Source: Bifidobacterium moraviense (lineage in GTDB: Bacteria; Actinomycetota; Actinomycetes; Actinomycetales; Bifidobacteriaceae). From it: a stretch of 64,000 nt of DNA. Below are positions 16,400 to 24,359 of this stretch, piece after piece (position 1 is the stretch's first letter; every line of letters begins with the position of its first letter). A program made the position numbers and the translations under genes. The stretch spans positions 1 through 64,000 of the forward strand of contig NZ_JAAIIH010000002.1 in assembly GCF_012932365.1 (NCBI RefSeq). The letters are read 5' to 3'. The notes beneath the pieces were generated by a model. It was not told where the DNA came from. It worked only from the letters and a program-made list of their open reading frames with translations, and did not search any database.

Positions 16400-17607
16400 C
16401 TGCCATGGACGCGTGTCCCATGACCACGCCGACGCGAAACGAGGTGCACGGCCACGGCCAGCGGCACGGCGAGCATGAGCGCCGGGTAGAACCACGCCGG
16501 GTCCAGCTTCGCGTACAGCTGGCCGCCGATGATCGGCCCCAGTGCCATGCCCAGATCGATCCCGATGTAGTACGTGGCGTTGCCTTGTCCGCCGTGCCCT
16601 TCGCCGGCAAGACGGACCGCGGCGGACTGGCTCACCGAGCTCATGAGTCCGTACGATGCGGCCATGAACACCGCTCCCACCAGCAGCATGCCGTCGTTGC
16701 GCATCACGGCGAGCGCGCCAAGCGTGACGAGCATGCACGCCGAGCACAGCCATAGGAACCAGGTGAACGACCTGCGGTCGAACAGGTTGCGCATCGCCAC
16801 ACGCAGCACCAGCAGCGCGACCGCATACGCCGGGAAGAACAGCCCGACGTCCACGGTCAGCCGGCGCGCGGACACGTAGGTGACGATGTAGGACTGCGTG
16901 GCGCAGTACGGGATCGCGAACAGCATGAACACGAGCGCCACCGGGATCACGCGCACGGCCACCACGTGATCGAGCAGGGCGTGGGGCGAGGCGGCCGAGA
17001 CCCGCGGCGGCGCGCTCGGCGGCATGGCCGGGCGGGAAGCGGATCTGGCCGTCCTGCGGGCCGATCCGCCGTCGCGCACGGACAGCACCATCACGAGGGC
17101 CGCGATCATGCCGGCCGTCGCCGCGACGAACGCCGCGCGATACCCGAACGTCGCCGCCAGCCGAATGCCCGTGGCCGGCCCCAGCGCCATGGCGAGCGCG
17201 TTGGCCAGCCCGTAGTATCCCATGCCCTTGCCGATGTAGGCCAGCGGGACCAGAGCGGTCAGCCACGCCGCCAGGCACACCGAGAGGCACGAGAATCCGA
17301 CGCCGTTGACGACGCGCGCCGCCATGACCGCGAACGGGGACGGAGCGAGCATGTATCCGGCGTTCGCGGCGATCATCAGCGACAGCGAGGCGACGGCAAG
17401 GCGACGCAGCGAGACGCGGTCGCTCAGGCGGCCCGCCCCGGGACGGCAGAACAGGGAGACGACGTTCATCGTGCCGGCGATCATGCCGGCCAGCTCGCCG
17501 CCGGCGCCCAGCGCATGCGAGTATCCGACGATCAGCGTGGTGCCCATCATGGTGCCCGCCATGTAGAAGAATCCGGCCGCCATGACGATCACGACGTCCC
17601 GCGTCAT
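16387..17607 (-). CDS. Major facilitator superfamily transporter, end rewritten by repeat A2
   Basis: From the ATG at 17607 the protein has 406 residues and about 12 membrane segments. MFS landmarks include CRPGAGRLSDRVSLRR (the loop 2-3 motif) and the glycine-rich GVGFSCLSVCLAAWL. The frame extends 44 codons further upstream, but that part is Arg/Gly-rich and unlike a membrane protein N-terminus. The last residues (VSA) and the TAG stop are encoded inside element A2, so the native C-terminus was probably altered. Substrate unknown; it resembles sugar or drug efflux members. Confidence 0.82.
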   Translation of the reverse strand: MTRDVVIVMAAGFFYMAGTMMGTTLIVGYSHALGAGGELAGMIAGTMNVVSLFCRPGAGRLSDRVSLRRLAVASLSLMIAANAGYMLAPSPFAVMAARVVNGVGFSCLSVCLAAWLTALVPLAYIGKGMGYYGLANALAMALGPATGIRLAATFGYRAAFVAATAGMIAALVMVLSVRDGGSARRTARSASRPAMPPSAPPRVSAASPHALLDHVVAVRVIPVALVFMLFAIPYCATQSYIVTYVSARRLTVDVGLFFPAYAVALLVLRVAMRNLFDRRSFTWFLWLCSACMLVTLGALAVMRNDGMLLVGAVFMAASYGLMSSVSQSAAVRLAGEGHGGQGNATYYIGIDLGMALGPIIGGQLYAKLDPAWFYPALMLAVPLAVAVHLVSRRRGHGTRVHGRVSA

Positions 17608-17881
17608 GAGCCCGCCGCCCCGTGGTCCTTCCAACCGTGTCCTGCCCGTTCGATCACTGTGCGCCGGAGTCGCCGTCATCCGTCCCATCCGCATCGTCCG
17701 TCCTCGATTCCTCCGTATGTTCCATGCCGTACGTTCCACGTTCCATGGTGATGCACCGGAACGGCATCATAGACTCTTCGCCGTGGCCGAGCTCGTCGAA
17801 GCGGCGGCACGGGCGGCGGGTTCGGTGGAAACCGCGTAGACAGGGACGTCCGGGAACCGCGGCACTGTCGCCGTGAGGACG

Positions 17882-18724
17882 CTATGCGTCGCGCCGTCCG
17901 GCCGCGAGCACCGCGTCGATCACGGATGCCACGCCGCGGTCGTTGTTGCTTGGCGCGAGCCAGCCGGCGTGGGCGCGCATGTGCTCCTCGGCGTTCGCCA
18001 CCACGTAGCCGTGCCCCGCCGTCTCGAGCATCTCGACGTCGTTGTAGGTGTCGCCGAGCGCGCAGGCGTCCCGGACGTCCACACCGAGATGGCCGCACAG
18101 CCGGATGAGCCCAGTCCCCTTGTTCACGCCGGGGTTCATCATGTCGATCCACATCCTGCCGGCGGCCGTCACCGAATAGCTCCCGGACCATGCGTCCCGG
18201 TAGAGGTCGCGATAGACCTCCTCGGAGTCGCTGCGGGGGAAGAACACCGTGTATTTGTTCACGTCGCGGTCGAGCGTCGTCAGATCGTCCATGTAGACGA
18301 TCCGCTTGTAGAACGTGCGGAAATACTCGTCGTACACGCGGTCGCACGAACGGACGAAGCACGCCTCGATGCCGCATACGGTGGGGCAGCCGCGGCCGTC
18401 GGCGAGCGTGAACTCGATCATCCGCCGGTACTCCCCGACGGGGATGAGGCTCGTGTAGACGAGTTCGCCGCGGCAGCGGATCGCCGCGCCGTTGTCCGAC
18501 ATGAACGCCATGTGGTCCTCAAGTCCCGGGAACATCTCGGCCAGCGTGTAGCTCGGGCGTCCGCTCGCCGCGCAGAACGTGACGCCCGCCGCGTCAAGCG
18601 CGCGAATGCGCTCCGCCATATGGGGAGGCATCGTGCCGTCGTCGGCGAGCAGCGTGCAGTCCATGTCGCTGGCGATGACCCTGACGTCGCCGAGCCCGGC
18701 GTCCTCGATGAAGTTCGGCAGCAT
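17882..18724 (-). CDS. Cof-type HAD-IIB phosphatase
   Basis: A 280-residue haloacid dehalogenase-family hydrolase. Motif I is SDMDCTLLADDG (nucleophile Asp and acid Asp), motif II is FCAASGRP, and the C-terminal motif IV is CALGDTYNDVEMLETAG, with the cap between motifs II and III as in type IIB. Members dephosphorylate sugar phosphates or flavin-type substrates; this substrate is unknown. GAAGGAG nine bases upstream selects the ATG at 18724 within a longer open frame. Confidence 0.88.
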   Translation of the reverse strand: MLPNFIEDAGLGDVRVIASDMDCTLLADDGTMPPHMAERIRALDAAGVTFCAASGRPSYTLAEMFPGLEDHMAFMSDNGAAIRCRGELVYTSLIPVGEYRRMIEFTLADGRGCPTVCGIEACFVRSCDRVYDEYFRTFYKRIVYMDDLTTLDRDVNKYTVFFPRSDSEEVYRDLYRDAWSGSYSVTAAGRMWIDMMNPGVNKGTGLIRLCGHLGVDVRDACALGDTYNDVEMLETAGHGYVVANAEEHMRAHAGWLAPSNNDRGVASVIDAVLAAGRRDA

Positions 18725-19017
18725 GCGAACCGCTCCTTCGGTGGTCTGACGGTGTACGGATGACGGTCCGGCGGCGGACGGGGGGCTTCCGCGCCGACCC
18801 GCATACCGTACCTGAGGGACTGGCCCGCGCGCCGCCGCGACCGCGCCATTCCAGCCCTTCCGATACCATGGTTCGCGGTGGTTTGGCCCGAATCCGACCA
18901 GCATGCGGACAGGTGCGGCGCAATCGGCGCACCACGCCGGACCGAACATCCGGGCCGAACATACAGACAGACCGGAAACGGCGGAATTTCAACACTTTTA
19001 AGGAGAAGCCGCAACCA

Positions 19018-20694
19018 ATGGCAGAGTTTATCTATCAGATGATCAAGGCGCGCAAGGCGTACGGCGATCGCGTGATCCTCGATGACGTGACGCTGAGCTT
19101 CCTGCCCGGCGCGAAGATCGGCGTGGTGGGCCCCAACGGCATGGGCAAGTCCACGCTGCTCAAGATCATGGCGGGCATCGACACCGTCTCCAACGGCGAG
19201 GCGACCCTGACGCCGGGCTACACCGTGGGCATTCTGCAGCAGGAGCCGCCGCTGGACGACACCAAGACCGTGGGCGAGAACATCAAGATGGCGTTCGGCC
19301 CCATTGCCGACAAGGTTGCTCGATTCAACCAGATCGGCGAGGAGATGGCCAACCCGGACGCCGACTTCGACGCCCTCATGGACGAGATGGGCAAGCTGCA
19401 GACCGAGATCGACGCGGCCAACGGCTGGGATCTCGACTCGCAGCTGGAGCAGGCCATGGACGCTCTGCAGTGCCCCGACCCGGACACTCCGGTGAACGTG
19501 TGCTCCGGCGGCGAGCGCCGCCGCGTGGCCCTGTGCAAGCTGCTGCTCGAAGCGCCCGACCTGCTGCTGCTCGACGAGCCCACCAACCATCTCGACGCCG
19601 AGTCGATCCTGTGGCTGGAGCAGTTCCTGCACCAGTACAAGGGCGCCGTCATCGCCGTCACCCACGACCGCTACTTCATGGACAACGTGGCCGAGTGGAT
19701 CTGCGAGGTGGACCGCGGCCACCTGTACCCGTACAAGGGCAACTACTCCACGTATCTGGAGACCAAGGCGAAGCGTCTGGAGATCCAGGGCGCCAAGGAC
19801 GCCAAGCTCGCCAAGCGCCTGAAGAACGAGCTTGACTGGGTGCGCTCCTCCCCCAAGGCCCGCCAGGCCAAGAACAAGGCCCGTCTGGAGCGCTACGACC
19901 AGATGGAGCAGGAGGCGCGCAACAACAAGAAGCTCGACTTCTCCGAGATCCAGATTCCGGCCGGCCCGCGTCTGGGCTCGCTGGTGCTGGAGGCGAACCA
20001 CATCCACAAGGCGTTCGGCGACCGCGTACTCATCGACGACCTGAGCTTCACGCTGCCGCGCAACGGCATCGTGGGCGTGATCGGCCCGAACGGCGTGGGC
20101 AAGTCCACGCTGTTCAAGACGATCGTCGGCCTCGAGCCGCTCACCAGCGGCGAGCTGAAGATCGGCGACACGGTGAAGATCAGCTACGTGGACCAGAACC
20201 GCGCCGGCCTCGATCCGAACAAGAACTTGTGGGAGGCGGTGTCCGACGGCCTCGACTTCATCGAGGTGGCCGGCGTGGAGGTGCCCACCCGCGCCTACGT
20301 GGCGAGCTTCGGCTTCAAGGGCTCCGACCAGCAGAAGCTCACCGGCGTGCTGTCCGGCGGCGAGCGCAACCGACTGAACCTGGCCCTCACGCTCAAGCAG
20401 GGCGGCAACCTGCTGCTGCTCGACGAGCCCACGAACGACCTTGACGTGGAGACCCTAGAGTCGCTGGAGAACGCGCTGCTCGGCTTCCCGGGCTGCGCCG
20501 TGGTGATCTCCCACGACCGTTGGTTCCTCGACCGCGTGGCCACGCACATCCTGGCGTGGGAGGGCGATGACGAGAACCCGGCCAAGTGGTACTGGTTCGA
20601 GGGCAACTTCCAGGCGTATCAGGAGAACCGCGTCGCCCGCCTCGGCGAGGACGCGGCCCGCCCGCATCGTCTGCACAGGAAGCTGACCCGTTAA
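19018..20694 (+). CDS. ettA: Energy-dependent translational throttle protein EttA (ABC-F)
   Basis: A 558-residue soluble ABC-F ATPase with two nucleotide-binding domains. Walker A motifs are GPNGMGKST and GPNGVGKST, signatures are CSGGERRRVALC and LSGGERNRLNLAL, and each is followed by LLLLDEPTN. The linker between domains carries basic helices that contact the ribosomal E site. The C-terminal RLGEDAARPH with RKLTR matches EttA rather than other ABC-F subfamilies. AAGGAG lies ten bases before the ATG. It regulates translation elongation according to energy state. Confidence 0.93.
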   Translation: MAEFIYQMIKARKAYGDRVILDDVTLSFLPGAKIGVVGPNGMGKSTLLKIMAGIDTVSNGEATLTPGYTVGILQQEPPLDDTKTVGENIKMAFGPIADKVARFNQIGEEMANPDADFDALMDEMGKLQTEIDAANGWDLDSQLEQAMDALQCPDPDTPVNVCSGGERRRVALCKLLLEAPDLLLLDEPTNHLDAESILWLEQFLHQYKGAVIAVTHDRYFMDNVAEWICEVDRGHLYPYKGNYSTYLETKAKRLEIQGAKDAKLAKRLKNELDWVRSSPKARQAKNKARLERYDQMEQEARNNKKLDFSEIQIPAGPRLGSLVLEANHIHKAFGDRVLIDDLSFTLPRNGIVGVIGPNGVGKSTLFKTIVGLEPLTSGELKIGDTVKISYVDQNRAGLDPNKNLWEAVSDGLDFIEVAGVEVPTRAYVASFGFKGSDQQKLTGVLSGGERNRLNLALTLKQGGNLLLLDEPTNDLDVETLESLENALLGFPGCAVVISHDRWFLDRVATHILAWEGDDENPAKWYWFEGNFQAYQENRVARLGEDAARPHRLHRKLTR

Positions 20695-20739
20695 GCGAAC
20701 AGCGCGGCGCATGACGCACGACGCATGACGCCCATCGAT

Positions 20740-20780
20740 ACGAAATCACCGGCGGGGACGATCCTTGCCGGTGATTTCGT
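20740..20780 (+). terminator. Terminator of ettA
   Basis: ACGAAATCACCGGC (20740-20753) pairs perfectly with GCCGGTGATTTCGT (20767-20780), 46 bases after the ettA stop. A partial second copy of the right arm (GGTGATTTCGTATG) recurs at 20821-20834. Confidence 0.7.
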
Positions 20781-20864
20781 ATGTGCGCATACGCTTTCAC
20801 CGCCCAAGCCTCCCTTAACCGGTGATTTCGTATGCGCTCTCGCCCTGGGGGTCGATCAGCGCAG

Positions 20865-20928
20865 CGTTGCGATGATCGGCCATCGCAGAACCCCGCAGGA
20901 CGATCCATGATGGCCTTTCATCGCAACG
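20865..20928. repeat. Long imperfect hairpin upstream of tesB
   Basis: CGTTGCGATGA and TCATCGCAACG form an 11-bp stem, extended after a two-base internal bulge by GGCCATC/GATGGCC. No gene overlaps it. The remainder of the 20695-21216 gap shows nothing else I can support. Confidence 0.5.
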
Positions 20929-21216
20929 TCGCGGCGAACGGCGCCGTCACATCGCTGCGACAAGCCCATGCATCTCACCATGCGAACGCATATGTGGACG
21001 CTCCCGTCATCCGAACATCGCCTTACCTGCCGTTCACGTTGCTCACGAACTCGTTACATGGCGCTTAGCGGGTTTTTACCCCCTGCCGGTACACTGCAAG
21101 ACGTAATCGACCACGCGCGCGGGCATCGGACGTCATGCAGTCATGCATCGACACCGGGCACGAAGACGCGAAGAACTGAACAACAACTGAATGAGATCGA
21201 GAATCGAGGTCCGCTC

Positions 21217-22143
21217 ATGGCGCAGAAGACAGTCACCCCACTGGAGCATCTGGTGAAGGTGCTGGAGCTCGGCGAGCCGTCGCAGTACCGCAGCCACACC
21301 TACGTCAACGGCGAGAGCCTCTACTTTCCCACCGGGCGCGTGTATGGCGGACAGGTGATCGCGCAGAGCGTGATGGCGGCCTCCAAGACCGTGCCGTCCG
21401 GACGACTGCCCCACTCGATCCACGGCTACTTCATCGCCGCCGGCGACATCCGACAGGACGTGCTGTTCGACGTGGAACTGCTGCGCGACGGTCGCTCGTT
21501 CTCCGCGCGACGCGTCAACGCCACGCAGGCGGAGGGTCCGATCCTCACCGCCATCACCAGCTTCCAGGAGAAGGGGCAGACCGGCGTGGAGTACGCCGAC
21601 CCGATGCCGGAGAACGTGCCCGATCCGGAGTCGCTCACCAGCGCCAAGGAGCTCATGGAGCCCTTCGCGGACAAGTCCCCGTTCGCCAACTACTACGCGC
21701 GCAAGTCCCCGTTCGACATCCGCCACGTCACCTCCACGGTGATGCTCGGTTCCGACCAGACCTCCACGGACCCGGCGCACCGCTCCGGCAGGCAGATGGT
21801 GTGGATGCGCACCGACGGCACGGTGGACGTCTCGCAGACCATGAACCGCGCGATCCTGGCGCTCGGCTGCGACCAGATCATGATGGAGCCGATCGTGCGC
21901 CGCTCCGGTCTGAGCTTCATGACGCCGGGCATCTCCTACGCCACGATCGACCACTCCATGTGGTGGTACCGCGACATCGACGTGAGCGAATGGCACCTCT
22001 ACGTGCAGGACACGCCCACCGCCGCGCACGGACGCGGTCTCGCCACCGCGAAGGTCTACTCGCGTGACGGCGAGCTCGTGGCCGCGATGGCGCAGGAGGC
22101 CATGGTCCGCGTGCCGAAGGCGCCGCAGGCATCGCAGCAGTGA
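21217..22143 (+). CDS. Acyl-CoA thioesterase II (TesB-like)
   Basis: A 308-residue double hot-dog thioesterase that hydrolyses acyl-CoA to free acid and CoA. The N-terminal half has RVYGGQVIAQSVMAA and HSIHGYFI, and the catalytic pieces include DGRSFSARRV and the C-terminal SYATIDHSMWWYRD, where the Asp/His pair lies. GAGGTCC precedes the ATG. The long 5' gap contains a hairpin but no other gene. Family assignment is firm, the physiological acyl chain unknown. A palindrome array begins right after the stop. Confidence 0.88.
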   Translation: MAQKTVTPLEHLVKVLELGEPSQYRSHTYVNGESLYFPTGRVYGGQVIAQSVMAASKTVPSGRLPHSIHGYFIAAGDIRQDVLFDVELLRDGRSFSARRVNATQAEGPILTAITSFQEKGQTGVEYADPMPENVPDPESLTSAKELMEPFADKSPFANYYARKSPFDIRHVTSTVMLGSDQTSTDPAHRSGRQMVWMRTDGTVDVSQTMNRAILALGCDQIMMEPIVRRSGLSFMTPGISYATIDHSMWWYRDIDVSEWHLYVQDTPTAAHGRGLATAKVYSRDGELVAAMAQEAMVRVPKAPQASQQ

Positions 22144-22826
22144 GCCGCCGCGACGAGCCGACGGATTGAGCGGATCCAGTTCCGACAAAGCGCAAACTGA
22201 GCGAATCCAGTCCCGGAGCCGGCCGAAACAGGCCACACGGAACTGGATCCGCTCATTCCGTATCTGCGGCACCGCAGACTGAGCAGATTCAGTTCCGACC
22301 ATATGCATACTGAGCAGATCCAGTCCCGGCAAAGCGCAGACTGAGCAGATTCAGTCCCGGAGCAGGCTGAAACAGGCTGCACGGAACTGGATCCGCTCAT
22401 TCTGTACCAGCAGCCCCGCAAAGCGAGCAAATCCAGTCCCGCAAAGCATGAAGTGAGCGGATCCAGTCCCGGAGCCGGCCGAAAGAGACCGTACGGAACC
22501 GGATTCGCTCATTCCGCATCGACGGCACCGCAGACTGAGCAGATTCAGTTCCGGCAAAGCGCAAAGTGAGCGGATCCAGTCCCGGAGCCGGCCGAAAGAG
22601 ACCGTGCGGAACTGGATCCGCTCATTCCGTATCTGCGGCACCGCAGACTGAGCAAATCCCGTCCCAGAGCAGGCTGAAACAGGCTGCACGGAACTGGATC
22701 CGCTCATTCCGCATCGACGGCACCGCAGACTGAGCAGATCCAGTTCCGACAAAGCGCAAACTGAGCAGATCCAGTTCCGACCATACGCAGACTGAGCAAA
22801 TCCCGTCCGAAGCAGGGATACGACGA
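22144..22826. repeat. Palindrome array, family B, about 18 units
   Basis: The whole gap is built from a GAGCRGATYCAGTYCCG word, about 13 in one orientation and five in the other. Inverted pairs such as TGAGCGGATCCAGT and ACTGGATCCGCTCA are about 45-65 bases apart. Several neighbouring same-direction copies are spaced 32 bases apart. It separates the convergent tesB and DUF3180 genes. No coding sequence is supportable. Confidence 0.85.
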
Positions 22827-23408
22827 TCAGCGCGAGGCCACCTCGGATGTCGCGGACGCAGCCGTACCAGCAGCAGATGCCTTGGACGCCGCGGATTCGG
22901 CGGACGACGCGGCGGCGAGGTTGCGCCGGCGCTCGGCGGCCTTGATCTTGGGATTCTCCGGTCCCTCGCCGGGCGGCAGCTGGCAGAACCGCTCCCCCAC
23001 GATGCCCACGACCATGTCCGCGAGGCACACCACGGCGCTCACGCCGCATTCGACCATCGCCTGCGCGTAGAACGGGGCGTCGGCATGCCCCAGGGCGGCG
23101 AGGATCTGCCCCACGTACCAGCCGAACAGCGCGGCCGCGACCAGTCCCAGCGCCTTGGACAGCACCAGCGCGTACACGGACACGGCCGGATTGAGGTACT
23201 TGCGCTTGCCGGAGACGTACTGGCGCACCTGCCAGGCCATCGCGAACACCACGACGCCCACCACAGCGAGCAGGATCGGCACGATCCACGGCGCGCCCAT
23301 CACGGTGAAGTCGCTGCGCTCGGTGATCTTGACCAGTGCCGCGCCGGCCGCCAGACCCAGCACGACCGCCACGGCGAACCGCCACCACGGCGTGCGGCGC
23401 GCGCTCAT
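22827..23408 (-). CDS. DUF3180 membrane protein
   Basis: A 193-residue protein with four membrane segments (about residues 10-28, 40-58, 75-98 and 112-132) and an Ala/Ser-rich cytoplasmic tail. Its place, directly downstream of and overlapping (ATGA) the folK-like gene, matches the DUF3180 gene that ends the folate operon in many actinobacteria. Function unknown. It is the last gene of the tilS-hpt-ftsH-folK-like group. Confidence 0.8.
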   Translation of the reverse strand: MSARRTPWWRFAVAVVLGLAAGAALVKITERSDFTVMGAPWIVPILLAVVGVVVFAMAWQVRQYVSGKRKYLNPAVSVYALVLSKALGLVAAALFGWYVGQILAALGHADAPFYAQAMVECGVSAVVCLADMVVGIVGERFCQLPPGEGPENPKIKAAERRRNLAAASSAESAASKASAAGTAASATSEVASR

Positions 23409-24256
23409 GCGAGTCCCCCGAACGGATTGCCGCCGAACGGGTTGCCGCCTCCCGGGAAGGCGCTTCCCGACGACGCCCCGCCGGACGTGGTGTCGCCCAG
23501 GATCCAGTTGGCGGAAAGCATTCCCACGCGCGCGGCGTCCGGCGCCATGGCCAGCAGGAACGACACCGGATCCTTGCCGATGCGCGCGTCCGGATCGAGG
23601 TCGAGCAGCGGGGCGAGCACCGAGGCGTGCTCCTTCGCGGACGGCCACGGCAGCGTGAGCTCCGGATCGTCGCTGGTGACGCCCTCGACGTCCACGATGT
23701 CGATGTCGAGCGAGTCGTCGTCCTGCGCGGACTCGATGGTCTGTGTGGCGGCGAGCAGCTCCCTCGGCCCCAGCGTGGCGCTCACGGTGAGCACGGCCGC
23801 GAAGGCGTCCGGCGCATCGAAGTTCGTGACGTTGTACAGCGGCGAGATGCCGGTGATCTCCACGCCCGGCAGGCCGTCCAGCGCCACCACCACCTCGCGG
23901 AAGGTGCGTTCGGCGTTCGGCGACGTGCTTTCCAGCGCGATGATCGCGTGCCGCGCCACGGGCGGCTCGGTCGGCGCGGAAGACCCGGAAGATGCGGAAG
24001 ATGCGTCCGCGGCGGCGCCCCGGCCGTCCGTCCCGGCCGACGCCGCGACCACGGTCCCGTCCGCCAGACGCACCTCCACGGCCGCGTCCGCCGCCAGCGC
24101 CGCGAATCCGGCGTCGCCGTGCACGATCACGTCCACGTGCGCGCCGCCCTTCAGCAGTTCGGCCACCTCGGGCGTCACCGTGAGCGTGACCCTCGCGCTC
24201 ACGCCGCCCCTGCCGCTCTCCGCACCGTTCCTGGCATCGATGTCGGTTCCTGTCAT
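23405..24256 (-). CDS. Degenerate HPPK (FolK)-like protein
   Basis: The central region (about residues 100-240) aligns with 6-hydroxymethyl-dihydropterin pyrophosphokinase: GISPLYNV, ELLAATQTIE, the metal-binding SLDIDIVDV, and LTLPWPSAKEHASVLAPLLDLD. The first motif reads ALESTSPN instead of the usual GSN-type loop, and the Arg/Trp-containing RWGPRT loop before the metal Asps is missing (QDDD only). The first 90 residues are not a recognisable FolB domain, and the C-terminus is Gly/Pro/Phe-rich. An AAAGGGGTG site precedes the ATG. Probably inactive as HPPK or repurposed. Confidence 0.72.
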   Translation of the reverse strand: MTGTDIDARNGAESGRGGVSARVTLTVTPEVAELLKGGAHVDVIVHGDAGFAALAADAAVEVRLADGTVVAASAGTDGRGAAADASSASSGSSAPTEPPVARHAIIALESTSPNAERTFREVVVALDGLPGVEITGISPLYNVTNFDAPDAFAAVLTVSATLGPRELLAATQTIESAQDDDSLDIDIVDVEGVTSDDPELTLPWPSAKEHASVLAPLLDLDPDARIGKDPVSFLLAMAPDAARVGMLSANWILGDTTSGGASSGSAFPGGGNPFGGNPFGGLA

Positions 24257-24276
24257 CGCACAACACCCCTTTCGAC

Positions 24277-24316
24277 GATTCGCCGCCGCGGCGAGACATC
24301 ACCGCGGCGGCGAATC
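24277..24316 (-). terminator. Hairpin between ftsH and the folK-like gene
   Basis: GATTCGCCGCCGCGG and CCGCGGCGGCGAATC form a perfect 15-bp stem with a ten-base loop, 44 bases past the ftsH stop and 20 before the next start. It could attenuate or terminate transcription within the group. Confidence 0.6.
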
Positions 24317-24359
24317 CGGTTCAATGCATGGTCGTTCGCGTGCCGTAGGCCCGCATCGG

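Noticed and set aside
22144..22826. Family B array as a CRISPR
   Set aside because: The words occur in both orientations, spacing is not uniform, the spaces between them are themselves repetitive, and no cas genes are nearby.
22351..23388. Repetitive open frames across the family B array as a repeat protein
   Set aside because: They translate the DNA repeat (LSGSSSV-like) with no ribosome binding site, and equal-length open frames exist on the opposite strand.
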